NCBI GenBank assembly: GCA_963778375.1
Contig: CAVZTX010000024.1
Coordinates: forward strand, 1-64,000
Length of the DNA stretch: 64,000 nt
Source of the DNA: CAVZTX01 sp963778375
Lineage (GTDB): Bacteria > Chloroflexota > Ktedonobacteria > Ktedonobacterales > Ktedonobacteraceae
Direction: 5' to 3'
Each line of letters begins with the position of its first letter. Position 1 is the first letter of the stretch. Below the pieces are notes generated by a model. The model was not told where the DNA came from. It worked only from the letters and a program-made list of their open reading frames with translations, and did not search any database. Made by a program: the position numbers and the translations under genes. Of the stretch, positions 27,161 through 35,699 are shown piece by piece.

Positions 27161-27189
27161 TTGACGTTTCGTGCAGAGATGCCTATACT
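27161..27189 (+). promoter_or_regulatory. Promoter of the sigma-like gene
   Basis: TTGACG at 27161-27166, a 17-bp spacer and TATACT at 27184-27189, 48 bp upstream of the GTG start at 27237. Confidence 0.7.
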
Positions 27190-27236
27190 GGGATGGAGCC
27201 AATGATATTGTCTCTAGTAGTAAGGTATAGTGCATC

Positions 27237-28103
27237 GTGGAACAGTATAGTTTGCCTGCTTATGGGTCTATTGCTTTCTGGAAGGCAATCGAGGAGACTG
27301 ATAGACAGAAAGCAATACCATTAGAGGTTTTAGTAACATGTTTACGGCTCTCCGTTGCCAATGGAGATATTGCGGTACGAAATCGGATCATAGAAGTTAT
27401 CATTCGGCGAACACAAGTGGAGAATGAATACTGGACATACAGTGTTCTTAAGTACATACGTGTATCAACGGATGTGCGAACGATGCTTGCAGATGATCTT
27501 TACGCTGATCTTTGTGAGTGCCTGATTCGAGCGTTATTGGATCCAGAGCGCTTATTTTGGGAGAAGAATTTTCAGCACTGCTTACGCTTTGAGCGACAAC
27601 ATGTGTATTCGGCTTTCATGAGGCGTGAGGGAAGGGGACGTTTGAACGTCAGCTCGCACTTGTCAACAGGAATAGTAGAAGATCTGAAAAGTGTTGAAGC
27701 AGATGGCAATACAGTTGTGCCTCGTCGCATTCCAAGAGGACTGATGTATAGTTTGGATACGCCAATGCCGCTTGTGGATGATGAGAGCTTGGAGTTGCTG
27801 ATTGAAGATGAGCGTGCGCAAGAGGCATTTCAAGCTATAGAGCGTGAGGACGTGCCGAGACTTGTGATGGGGCTTCCACAGAAGTTGAAAGCTATTGTAT
27901 GGCTCATCTTTTGGGAGGGCAGGACGGAAAAAGATACGGCGCAGGTGTTGGGAATTACTGATCGCACCGTGCGTAACCGACTACGCGAGGCTTTGAAGGT
28001 ATTACGAGATACCCTTGAGTTCGAATCGGCATCAATCCATCGCTGCAATGACGCTAGCGCGTCTCCCGCTTCACGGTCAGCAGCGATGAAAGGAGAGGGA
28101 TAG
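27237..28103 (+). CDS. Sigma-factor-like protein with a region 4-type HTH
   Basis: A 288-residue protein starting at GTG 27237. The C-terminal part (about residues 205-265) holds a sigma-70 region 4-like helix-turn-helix: LPQKLKAIVWLIFWEG, TEKDTAQVLGI and TDRTVRNRLREALKVL. The N-terminal 180 residues have an acidic/basic pattern (ENEYWTYSVLKYIR, RLFWEKNFQHCLRF) and no clear sigma region 2. It is followed 5 bp later by an HTH protein that may be its partner. It could be a divergent sigma factor or a sigma-like activator; its targets are unknown. Confidence 0.65.
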   Translation: MEQYSLPAYGSIAFWKAIEETDRQKAIPLEVLVTCLRLSVANGDIAVRNRIIEVIIRRTQVENEYWTYSVLKYIRVSTDVRTMLADDLYADLCECLIRALLDPERLFWEKNFQHCLRFERQHVYSAFMRREGRGRLNVSSHLSTGIVEDLKSVEADGNTVVPRRIPRGLMYSLDTPMPLVDDESLELLIEDERAQEAFQAIEREDVPRLVMGLPQKLKAIVWLIFWEGRTEKDTAQVLGITDRTVRNRLREALKVLRDTLEFESASIHRCNDASASPASRSAAMKGEG

Positions 28104-28108
28104 CGTTT

Positions 28109-28807
28109 ATGGATAGGGAACGGGAAGAGGCAGTGCTGCATATCACGGCGGAGTATGTTGCTGAAATGCAGGCAGGAAATGCACCTCGTTTAAGTGATTA
28201 CCTCGCACGCTATCCGCAGTACGCTGATGAGATTGCCGAATTTGTGACCTATTACCATGCGGTAGAAGTTGATTTACCAGGGGAATCATTGGTAATGCCG
28301 CCGCTTTCAGAACGTTCTACCGTGGCTGTAGAGCGTGCCTGGGAACGTATCCAGGAACCTGTAGAGGCTCAATTTATCACGCCCTCGGCTTCCACTAATC
28401 CATTCACTACTCTGCTGGCGATAACGAACAGGCGGCATTTATCTTTAACAGAGTTGGCGGTCAAGTCGGGTCTTAGCCAGGATATTATCGAACAGCTAGA
28501 GCGCCGAACGATTGCTACCTGGACTCTGCCACGGGAACTGTTGAAGCGGTTTGCAACGATACTCCAGCAACCGCCCGACGTTATTGCTACTTGCTTTGGC
28601 CTTTTCGGTCAATCACAGATGGATGCATCTGGCAATGTAACGGCATCTCTCACAAGAGCGAGGATGGCTGAGGCACGATCTTTCTATGAAATAGAGGAAC
28701 AGCCAGGTACGGTCCAGAGTTTTCGCGAGGCGATGGAGCAAAGTGTGCAATTGTCTGATGATCAGAAGGCTATTTGGAGAGATATTCTGAGTCGTGAAGG
28801 TCTTTAG
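28109..28807 (+). CDS. HTH protein coupled to the sigma-like gene
   Basis: A 232-residue protein whose start lies 5 bp after the previous stop. The N-terminal segment (about residues 5-45, ITAEYVAEMQAGNAP, then YLARYPQYADEI) resembles segments often found in regulators that pair with sigma factors or kinases. A Cro/XRE-like helix-turn-helix follows (LSLTELAVKSGLSQDI, IEQLERRT). There is no membrane helix, so it is not a typical membrane anti-sigma factor. It is probably a regulator acting with the sigma-like protein. Confidence 0.6.
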   Translation: MDREREEAVLHITAEYVAEMQAGNAPRLSDYLARYPQYADEIAEFVTYYHAVEVDLPGESLVMPPLSERSTVAVERAWERIQEPVEAQFITPSASTNPFTTLLAITNRRHLSLTELAVKSGLSQDIIEQLERRTIATWTLPRELLKRFATILQQPPDVIATCFGLFGQSQMDASGNVTASLTRARMAEARSFYEIEEQPGTVQSFREAMEQSVQLSDDQKAIWRDILSREGL

Positions 28808-28818
28808 GTGTGAGGGGA

Positions 28819-28877
28819 GGGCACTGCCGGGGGAACAACCCCGTAAGTGGGGAGAAGGGCTGCGCCCGGCAGTGCCC
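28819..28877. repeat. Nested inverted repeat after the HTH gene
   Basis: The outer 13-bp perfect arms GGGCACTGCCGGG (28819-28831) and CCCGGCAGTGCCC (28865-28877) enclose a second hairpin, CCCC-GTAAGT-GGGG. No T-tract follows. It may be a transcription attenuator or a member of a mobile repeat family. Confidence 0.7.
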
Positions 28878-28945
28878 GTTGCAGGGGAACAATAGAGAGT
28901 TCTTTCTCTGACTAAAAAAACTGGAAATGGCGGGAGAATTCGCGT

Positions 28946-30166
28946 ATGGTTGCAACAATTGCATATCTCGACTGTTTTTCTGGCATCAGCGGGGATATGC
29001 TTCTAGGTGCGTTTCTTGGAGCGGGCCTCACGCTGGATACTCTTAAAAAGGGGTTGGCGGGTTTGCCTCTCACTGGATATGAATTGACTCTTGAACCTTT
29101 TCAAGATAAGGGTATACAGGGGATGCGTTTTGATGTCGTGCTGTCAGAGGAGGATCAACCAGTACGGCACCTCTCTGATATTACTGCATTGCTTTCCAAC
29201 TCGGCCCTTTCGCCGCGCGTGAAGAATATGGCGCTTTCAGTCTTTCAATGCTTGGCTGAAGCCGAAGCTGTCGTGCATGGGACGACGGTCGAGGCTGTGC
29301 ATTTTCATGAAGTTGGGGCTGTGGATTCCATTATCGATATTTGTGGCGCGGCAATTGCTATCGATGCATTAGGTATCACACAGTTGTATGCCTCGTCGCT
29401 TCCACTAACAACTGGGCAGGTGCGCACGGCTCATGGAGTACTACCTGTACCTGCGCCGGCAACATTGGAGATTCTGCGATGTGTGGGAGCGCCGTGGAGG
29501 CCTAGTATAGCGAAGGGAGAGCTAGTCACTCCAACGGGGGCTGCTATTCTAGCGACGCTAGCACGTTTTGAGACACCCGCTATTGCTATTTCAAAGGTAG
29601 GCTATGGTTTTGGACGAAAACAATTTGACTGGCCAAATTGCTTACGATTGTGCCTGGGAGAGGCTTTGGGCTCAAGTACTGGCAGTGCATCTACCGAGGC
29701 ACCTGATACTGATTGGGTCACAGTGATTGAAAGCAATATTGATAACATGAGCGGTGAGCAGATGGGCGGTTTGATGGAGCGATTGATGGCGGCTGGCGCA
29801 TATGATGTCAGCTATATTGCTCTACAGATGAAAAAGAATCGCCCTGCTGTTATGCTGACCGTAATTTGTTCTTTAGAGGCAGGTGATGCAATGGCGCGTC
29901 TCCTACTGACTGAATCCAGCACATTGGGCGTGCGGATGCAGCAGGTGCAGCGACTGAAGGCACAGCGCAGTAACGAACTGGTTGAGACGCCATTTGGTCC
30001 GATGTTAGCGAAGGTCAAACGCTTGGGGACGCGAATTCTTAGTGCTGCTCCAGAGTATGAAGAATGTCGGCGTGTGGCTGAGGAGCAACATTTGCCGCTC
30101 AGCGAGGTGTATGAAGTTGCACGACAGGCTATCGAGGTGACTATAATAAATAAAGAGAAAGAATAA
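28946..30166 (+). CDS. larC: LarC-like nickel insertion protein (nickel-pincer cofactor synthesis)
   Basis: A 406-residue protein. N-terminal motif AYLDCFSGISGDMLLGA and central HFHEVGAVDSIIDI match LarC, which inserts nickel into the pincer cofactor of lactate racemase-type enzymes. GELVTPTGAAIL and the C-terminal ferredoxin-like part (NIDNMSGEQMG, later TSSLGVRMQ-like TESSTLGVRMQQ) are present in one uninterrupted frame. In some lactobacilli the two halves are joined by programmed frameshifting. No larB, larE or LarA gene is adjacent in the window, so the client enzyme is unknown. Confidence 0.88.
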   Translation: MVATIAYLDCFSGISGDMLLGAFLGAGLTLDTLKKGLAGLPLTGYELTLEPFQDKGIQGMRFDVVLSEEDQPVRHLSDITALLSNSALSPRVKNMALSVFQCLAEAEAVVHGTTVEAVHFHEVGAVDSIIDICGAAIAIDALGITQLYASSLPLTTGQVRTAHGVLPVPAPATLEILRCVGAPWRPSIAKGELVTPTGAAILATLARFETPAIAISKVGYGFGRKQFDWPNCLRLCLGEALGSSTGSASTEAPDTDWVTVIESNIDNMSGEQMGGLMERLMAAGAYDVSYIALQMKKNRPAVMLTVICSLEAGDAMARLLLTESSTLGVRMQQVQRLKAQRSNELVETPFGPMLAKVKRLGTRILSAAPEYEECRRVAEEQHLPLSEVYEVARQAIEVTIINKEKE

Positions 30167-30280
30167 GTTGGAAACAAGGCCCAGGGCGAACCGCCCGCCA
30201 TCTGTTATCCCTTCGCTGCTCTTGAGCCAGGCTTTGAGTGAAGTGAAGGATGACACTTCCTAGATGGATACATATTGAGA

Positions 30281-30829
30281 ATGGATTTCAAAGATTGGCG
30301 CACATCGCCGGAGAAGGGTACGGACGATAAAGATGCGCCTACAAGCGGCAAGTATCGCGGTAAGCATTTTTATGACTATATTGATGAGCAGATTCGACTG
30401 GCCCAGGAGCGTGGAGAGTTTGACAATCTGCGAGGGGCAGGGAAACCACTAAAGCTCGACGATAATTTTTTTGCAGGTGAGAAAGCTATGGGCTATGGTC
30501 TGCTCAAAAGCAATGGCTTTGCGCCTGCTGAGGTTGAACTTTCCAATGAGATTCGTCGAGAGCTAGAGCGAGCTGAGGCAAAGCTGGCAAAACTGCGTCA
30601 CCAGAGTCGCACGTTGCGTTCGCGCCGTGTTCCCCCCTTTGCTAGCGAAAGACAGGCGTTTAACCTGGCTGTGAAAAAGGCTACTACCGCATATGAATCA
30701 ACCCTGCGCCAGCTAAACAGCAAAATCCTCACGTTGAATTTGACTGCACCAGCACCGATGCACCAGCCGATGCTTGAGGTTGATAAACTGGTACAGGATT
30801 TTCGCATGTCTTGTCCCCTCTTTGATTGA
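30281..30829 (+). CDS. DUF1992 (DnaJ-C28-like) protein
   Basis: A 182-residue protein. The family core is YDYIDEQIRLAQERGEF followed by DNLRGAGKPLKLDDN and NNxx-type LKSNGFAPAEVEL. These are the signature positions of DUF1992 in bacterial and mitochondrial DnaJ homologue subfamily C member 28 proteins, whose biochemical role is not established. The start is ATG 30281; a TTG 6 bp earlier is possible. The C-terminal half is helical and basic. Confidence 0.8.
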   Translation: MDFKDWRTSPEKGTDDKDAPTSGKYRGKHFYDYIDEQIRLAQERGEFDNLRGAGKPLKLDDNFFAGEKAMGYGLLKSNGFAPAEVELSNEIRRELERAEAKLAKLRHQSRTLRSRRVPPFASERQAFNLAVKKATTAYESTLRQLNSKILTLNLTAPAPMHQPMLEVDKLVQDFRMSCPLFD

Positions 30830-31011
30830 GAGGCCCTTCTAGATACTGAAGACGATTTTTCGTCATACTGTAGCCAGCGGTGGAGTGAAACGGCTGGGGC
30901 TTACCTTTCGTGTACAAGAATAAAGCCGCTTGCTATCCATTCCTCTTACGAGGCTGATGCATCTGGTCTTTATTAGGAAGAGCGTTGCGGCTGGAAAGGT
31001 ATCATAGTAAG

Positions 31012-31029
31012 TGCACCCCTTGCGGGTGC
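31012..31029 (+). other. Small hairpin in the leader of the carbamoyltransferase gene
   Basis: GCACCC and GGGTGC form a 6-bp stem directly upstream of the ribosome-binding site CAGGAG. It may modulate initiation. Confidence 0.3.
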
Positions 31030-31045
31030 CATGCCAGGAGCTTGC

Positions 31046-32905
31046 ATGTACACCCTCGGAATCAACGCAGTCTATCATGATCCTGCCGCGTGTTTAGTTC
31101 AGAATGGACAAGTTATCGCGGCTGCTGAAGAGGAAAGATTTACACACGTTAAGCACGGGAAACGACCAATCCCCTTTTCCACCTACGAATTGCCATTTCA
31201 TGCGATCGACTACTGTTTGCGCGAAGCAGGAGTATACCTCTCCGATATCGATCACATTGCCTATTCGTATGATCCTTTTCTGCTGCTTGGCCATTATCGG
31301 AATGACGCAACCATTACTCTACCCCTTGAGCCAAGTGCGCACCCAACACCTTCCGAATGGGAATCTGCCTGGGACCCGCTCTTCCTATCATCAATTGTCA
31401 ATGCGCCAAGGCACCTGGTGGATGGCGTCCCCCATCATTTAAAGGCCCGTTTTCGCTCAAATACCACTTCATCATATCCCTCAAATGTCATCCTGAGCGA
31501 AGCGAAGGATCGCGAGGAACACCCATATCACTGGCATTTCGTCGAACATCATATAGCGCACGCGGCAAGCGCCTTTCATGCCTCGCCGTTTGAGACGGCT
31601 GCGGTGCTCACGCTTGATGGGCGAGGCGAGAAGGCCACAACGAGCTATAGCAAAGGCTCTGCCAATACTTTACGTTGGTTGGGCCAGGTTGACTTCCCCC
31701 ATTCGCTTGGACTGCTTTACGAAGAAGTCACGGCCTATCTTGGATTCCTCCAATCTTCGGACGAGTACAAGGTCATGGCGCTGGCATCCTTTGGTAAGCC
31801 CCGCTACCTCGATGATTTCCGTGAGATCATCCAGGTTTCATCAAATGGGCAATACACAACTCGGAGACCACAGCTTGAGGAACGCTTCGGCCCGCCACGT
31901 ATGAAGGGGGGTCCATTGGAGCAGCTTCACTACGATATCGCGCACTCGCTGCAAGTCGTGCTTGAAGAGGCTGTCCTGGAGATTGTTGATTGGCTACACC
32001 AGGCCAGCGGAGAAGAAAACCTGTGTATGGCAGGCGGTGTTGCACTGAACTGTGTCATGAACGCACGAGTGCGAGATCGTGGGCCATTTCAACGCGTGTG
32101 GGTACAGCCCGCTGCTGGCGATGCTGGTACTGCTCTAGGAGCGGCATTATGGATCGATGCCCTCGAACGTGGAGACATTCCTACCCGAACCGATACTTCG
32201 CGATATTCTCCTGAGGAGTCATGTCATCCTGAGCGAAGCGAAGGACCTCGCCCATCTTCACAGTATCGGCCATATCGCATGGATCACGCCTTTCTTGGCC
32301 CGGCATATAATGACGAAGAGATTGAGCAATTCTTGCAATGGTCAAAACTCCCCTACCGACGCTTAACCAATATTGCTGAAGAAGTTGCCGATATTCTCGT
32401 GCAAGATAAAGTAATTGGCTGGTTTCAGCATCGTATGGAATTCGGTCCACGTGCTCTCGGAGCGAGATCAATCCTGGCCTCCCCGCTCTCGCCTTCAATG
32501 CAGGCTCGCCTGAACGAGATCAAGGACCGCGAAGATTTTCGGCCTGTGGCTCCGGTTGTCCTGGAGGAGGAAGCGGCCAACTGGTTTGCTAACGCGGATG
32601 TATCGCCATTCATGCTCTTCATCTATGATGTGTTGCCAGAGAAAGCCGAACGCATTCCGGCGGTGCGGCATGTTGATGGAACGGCTCGTATCCAGACCAT
32701 CAATCGCGCTCAGCATGCGCTGTATTATGATCTCATAAAGGCCTTCCAGGCGCGTACTGGCGTACCCGTGCTCGTCAACACCTCATTCAATACGCGAGGT
32801 GAGCCTATCGTCTGCTCGCCCCGCGACGCAGTTGAGTGCTTCTGGACATCACCGCTTGATGCATTGGTCATCGGCTCATTTCTTTTAGAGAAATCGAGGG
32901 CGTAA
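31046..32905 (+). CDS. Carbamoyltransferase of the NodU/CmcH family
   Basis: A 619-residue protein. ATG 31046 is chosen because CAGGAG stands 5 bp upstream and the conserved start MYTLGINAVYHDPAA follows. The N-terminal ASKHA-like domain has HHIAHAASAF (metal-binding His residues) and TLDGRGE. The C-terminal domain has MEFGPRALGARSIL and LVNTSFNTRGEP. Such enzymes transfer carbamoyl from carbamoyl phosphate to sugar or antibiotic hydroxyls. A glycosyltransferase follows 6 bp later, so a carbamoylated glycoconjugate is likely. Two copies of a dispersed repeat lie in frame at 31486 and 32222 and add loop peptides (VILSEAKD; CHPERSEGP). Confidence 0.9.
   Translation: MYTLGINAVYHDPAACLVQNGQVIAAAEEERFTHVKHGKRPIPFSTYELPFHAIDYCLREAGVYLSDIDHIAYSYDPFLLLGHYRNDATITLPLEPSAHPTPSEWESAWDPLFLSSIVNAPRHLVDGVPHHLKARFRSNTTSSYPSNVILSEAKDREEHPYHWHFVEHHIAHAASAFHASPFETAAVLTLDGRGEKATTSYSKGSANTLRWLGQVDFPHSLGLLYEEVTAYLGFLQSSDEYKVMALASFGKPRYLDDFREIIQVSSNGQYTTRRPQLEERFGPPRMKGGPLEQLHYDIAHSLQVVLEEAVLEIVDWLHQASGEENLCMAGGVALNCVMNARVRDRGPFQRVWVQPAAGDAGTALGAALWIDALERGDIPTRTDTSRYSPEESCHPERSEGPRPSSQYRPYRMDHAFLGPAYNDEEIEQFLQWSKLPYRRLTNIAEEVADILVQDKVIGWFQHRMEFGPRALGARSILASPLSPSMQARLNEIKDREDFRPVAPVVLEEEAANWFANADVSPFMLFIYDVLPEKAERIPAVRHVDGTARIQTINRAQHALYYDLIKAFQARTGVPVLVNTSFNTRGEPIVCSPRDAVECFWTSPLDALVIGSFLLEKSRA
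31486..31511. repeat. Dispersed repeat inside the carbamoyltransferase gene, copy 1
   Basis: TGTCATCCTGAGCGAAGCG, continuing AAGGATC, read in the frame giving NVILSEAKDR. It falls between a variable loop and the conserved HHIAHAA motif. Confidence 0.85.
32222..32247. repeat. Dispersed repeat inside the carbamoyltransferase gene, copy 2
   Basis: The same element as at 31486, read in a different frame to give SCHPERSEGPRP, in the linker between the two enzyme domains. Confidence 0.85.
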
Positions 32906-32911
32906 TAACGT

Positions 32912-33988
32912 ATGATGTATCGAGTTTCTGTGGTCGTGCCTACCTTCAAACGCCCCGACTTGCTCAGCCGCTGCCTCACTGCACTTCTTGCCCAGGACTT
33001 CGATAAAGCAGACTACGAAGTGATCGTCGTCGATGATGCGCCCAGCGATGATACAAAACAATTGGTGGAGAGCTTTACCAGCCAAATCGGGACGAGCGGA
33101 CCTCGACTGCACTATATTCCTGTAGGCAGTCCTGCGGAGCAGAGCAGAGCAGAGCAATGTCATCCTGAGCGAAGCGAAGGATCCCGCCCTCCGCCGATTG
33201 ATCAGCTTCCTAGGAAATCTACCACATCCCGTCATGGCCCTGCGGCTGCACGGAACACAGGTTGGCGTGCTGCTAGTAGTGAAATTATTGCCTTCACGGA
33301 TGATGACTGCCTTCCTGCATCAGGCTGGCTGAAAGCAGGTGTGAGCGCCTTTGTAGATGGGGTTGTAGGAGTTTCGGGCAAGAGTATTGTGCCATTAGAA
33401 TGCACCCCCACCGATTACGAGCGCAATGCAGCCCATCTTAGCACGGCAGAGTTTGTAACAGCTAATTGCTTCTATCTGCGAAGCGCACTCATGGGCGTTG
33501 GCGGCTTTGATGAGCGCTTCACTTCAGCCTGGCGAGAGGATAGCGACCTCTTCTTCACATTGTTGCAGCGCCATGACAAATTTCTATACGTGCCTGAAGC
33601 CGTTATCATTCATCCTGTGCGGCCAGCGCGTTGGGGTATTAGCCTGAGCCAGCAGCGCAAGAGTATGTTCAATGCCCTCTTGTACAAGAAGCATCCATCC
33701 TTGTATCGTCAAAGAATACAGGCGGCACCTCCCTGGCACTACTATTGCATCCTAGTTGCGGGGCTTTCAGCACTTATTGCTGGGTTTGTTGGTTTATGGC
33801 TCATCGCAGTAGCGTGTGCTGGATTATGGTTATGTTTGACCGCTCGTTTTTGCCTGCAACGATTGCGTGGCACCTCACATGCGCCCCGTCATATCATAGA
33901 GATGATCATAACGTCTATATTCATTCCTCCGCTTTCCATCTACTGGCGCATCTTCGGTGCCGTGAAATTTCGTGTATTCTTTCTGTGA
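32912..33988 (+). CDS. Family 2 glycosyltransferase with C-terminal membrane helices
   Basis: A 358-residue protein. The GT-A nucleotide-sugar domain starts VVVPTFKRPDLLSRC. VIVVDDAP and the DxD-like AFTDDDCLP bind the sugar nucleotide and metal. GGFDERF and WREDSDLFF lie further on. Two hydrophobic helices near residues 275-310 place it at the cytoplasmic membrane. Around residues 72-110 a dispersed repeat adds SCHPERSEG-type sequence between IPVGSP and HGPAAARN. Its 6-bp spacing from the carbamoyltransferase suggests one operon building a carbamoylated glycan. Confidence 0.88.
   Translation: MMYRVSVVVPTFKRPDLLSRCLTALLAQDFDKADYEVIVVDDAPSDDTKQLVESFTSQIGTSGPRLHYIPVGSPAEQSRAEQCHPERSEGSRPPPIDQLPRKSTTSRHGPAAARNTGWRAASSEIIAFTDDDCLPASGWLKAGVSAFVDGVVGVSGKSIVPLECTPTDYERNAAHLSTAEFVTANCFYLRSALMGVGGFDERFTSAWREDSDLFFTLLQRHDKFLYVPEAVIIHPVRPARWGISLSQQRKSMFNALLYKKHPSLYRQRIQAAPPWHYYCILVAGLSALIAGFVGLWLIAVACAGLWLCLTARFCLQRLRGTSHAPRHIIEMIITSIFIPPLSIYWRIFGAVKFRVFFL
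33158..33183. repeat. Dispersed repeat inside the glycosyltransferase gene
   Basis: TGTCATCCTGAGCGAAGCG, continuing AAGGATC, read as CHPERSEGS. It is preceded by a short tandem run of GAGCA units (33136-33156). Confidence 0.85.
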
Positions 33989-34091
33989 ATGGACTTGCTG
34001 CTCGCCCTGTCGTACATCGACGAGACGATTGGGAACTACTGAAAAGTGATACAAATTAAACAAACGTCTTTTCTTTAGGGAGGGAAAGATA

Positions 34092-35696
34092 TTGCTTCAT
34101 GCCTATTCCTTGGAACAGCAAATCGAAGCACGTATGCACTCTCAAGTGGTTCCTGGTCTCGCGCTTGCTATTGTCAAGGATCAGGAGATACTCTACGCTC
34201 GAGGCTTTGGCATGACGAGCGTAGAGGATGGAGGCATCCCTGTTACATCTCAGACCTTGTTTCTCATCGGTTCCACGGCAAAACCACTCACCGGGACAGC
34301 GATAATGCGACTGGTTGAAGCAGGCAAGCTCGATCTCGACCTTCCCGTGAAGACTTACGTCGATTGGCTCACCTTTCACCAGAAGGGAGCAGAACAAAGG
34401 ATTACTCTGCGTATGCTCCTGAGTCACACGGCGGGTCTGCCATCCTCATCCTCCTACTTTGGCAGATCTGATCCTGGCGGGCTGGAAGCCTATGTTCGGG
34501 AACAAATTCCAATCCGCGAATTTGTTGCTCCCCCTGGGAAGCTCTACTCCTACAGCAACGATGGCCTCGTGGTTGCAGGATATCTTGCCGAAGTTGTAAG
34601 CGACCAACCATTTCCTGACTTAATGCAAGCCTTAATCTTTGATCCATTAGAGATGAAGAGGACTACATATGATCCTACAGTTGCTATGACCTATCCCCTC
34701 GCTCAAGAACATGAATGGCTCGAAGATGGAACGGTTCGCGTCCTGCATCGCTTTGTTAACAATACTGCCTATGCCCCAGCGGGACCGCAACCGATGTCTA
34801 CGGTCCTTGATCTTGCCAATTTCGCTATTATGCATCTCAACCGAGGTAGATTCCACGATAAGCAACTCCTTTCAACATCGTCAGTGGAAAATATGCAGAC
34901 CAATCAAGTGGTATTCCATACCTTAAAAGATGAAGGATATGGATTAACGTTTCGGGCAGAAACTTACAAAGGGAAACATCTGGTGTGGCACAATGGCTTA
35001 TCAAGGGCAACGACAAGCATCTTTTGTCTGATGCCCGAAGAGGGAATTGCAGTGACAATGCTCTTTAATGGTCTTTTTGCGGGCTTTGGAGCACCCACTA
35101 TCGTCTATACCCTTTTTGATCAATTGCTTCATCTTTCGGAGAAGGCAACTGAGATTCAGCCTATTGAGGCGCAGAAGTCGCGGTGGTCAGAGTACGCGGG
35201 AATTTATGTCAGCATAGGCAGTGGGGGCCTTGCCGCCATTCTCCTAAAAGAAGATCATCTAGTGCTCGATCTCAACGGAACAATCATTCCCTTAGCAGCG
35301 CTCAAACAAGACTTTTATATTGGGCGAGATCCGCAAACGAATGCTCACATCGCTGTCTACTTTCTTCCGGAAGAGGAAGGGCCAACGCAGTATATGACTG
35401 TTGATGGACGTGCTTACCATCGCTTTGGGCAGGATAGTTCATTTGTGCCTCGCCCTACAGATTGGATGAGGTATGTGGGCACCTATACTGGCAATAATGG
35501 GACGATCAAGATACATATTGAAGGAGAACATCTTCTTATTCATTCAGTAGAAGACAAACAGGAAGAGAATGGCATTCCACTGGATCAAACGCGCTTTGTT
35601 AGCGCGATGGGGATCATCGAATTTCTTCATGCGGATGATGGAACTGTGTCAGAATTACTCCTGCACAATGCTTTTCACTATCCTCGTGTGAAGTGA
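34092..35696 (+). CDS. Serine hydrolase of the beta-lactamase class C / penicillin-binding fold
   Basis: A 534-residue protein starting at TTG 34092 after AGGGAGGG; no in-frame ATG is nearby. The SxxK nucleophile motif is in IGSTAKPLTG (about residue 58), the YxN motif in YSYSNDG (about 153), and the third motif is replaced by HNGLSRATT. The N-terminal catalytic domain covers about 340 residues. The remaining 190 are a beta-rich lipocalin-like C-terminal domain common in family S12 peptidases and esterases. No signal peptide is visible, so it may be cytosolic. The substrate is unknown. Confidence 0.85.
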   Translation: MLHAYSLEQQIEARMHSQVVPGLALAIVKDQEILYARGFGMTSVEDGGIPVTSQTLFLIGSTAKPLTGTAIMRLVEAGKLDLDLPVKTYVDWLTFHQKGAEQRITLRMLLSHTAGLPSSSSYFGRSDPGGLEAYVREQIPIREFVAPPGKLYSYSNDGLVVAGYLAEVVSDQPFPDLMQALIFDPLEMKRTTYDPTVAMTYPLAQEHEWLEDGTVRVLHRFVNNTAYAPAGPQPMSTVLDLANFAIMHLNRGRFHDKQLLSTSSVENMQTNQVVFHTLKDEGYGLTFRAETYKGKHLVWHNGLSRATTSIFCLMPEEGIAVTMLFNGLFAGFGAPTIVYTLFDQLLHLSEKATEIQPIEAQKSRWSEYAGIYVSIGSGGLAAILLKEDHLVLDLNGTIIPLAALKQDFYIGRDPQTNAHIAVYFLPEEEGPTQYMTVDGRAYHRFGQDSSFVPRPTDWMRYVGTYTGNNGTIKIHIEGEHLLIHSVEDKQEENGIPLDQTRFVSAMGIIEFLHADDGTVSELLLHNAFHYPRVK

Positions 35697-35699
35697 TAC

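Noticed and set aside
28946..30166. Programmed frameshift in larC
   Set aside because: Both halves of LarC are in one uninterrupted frame here.
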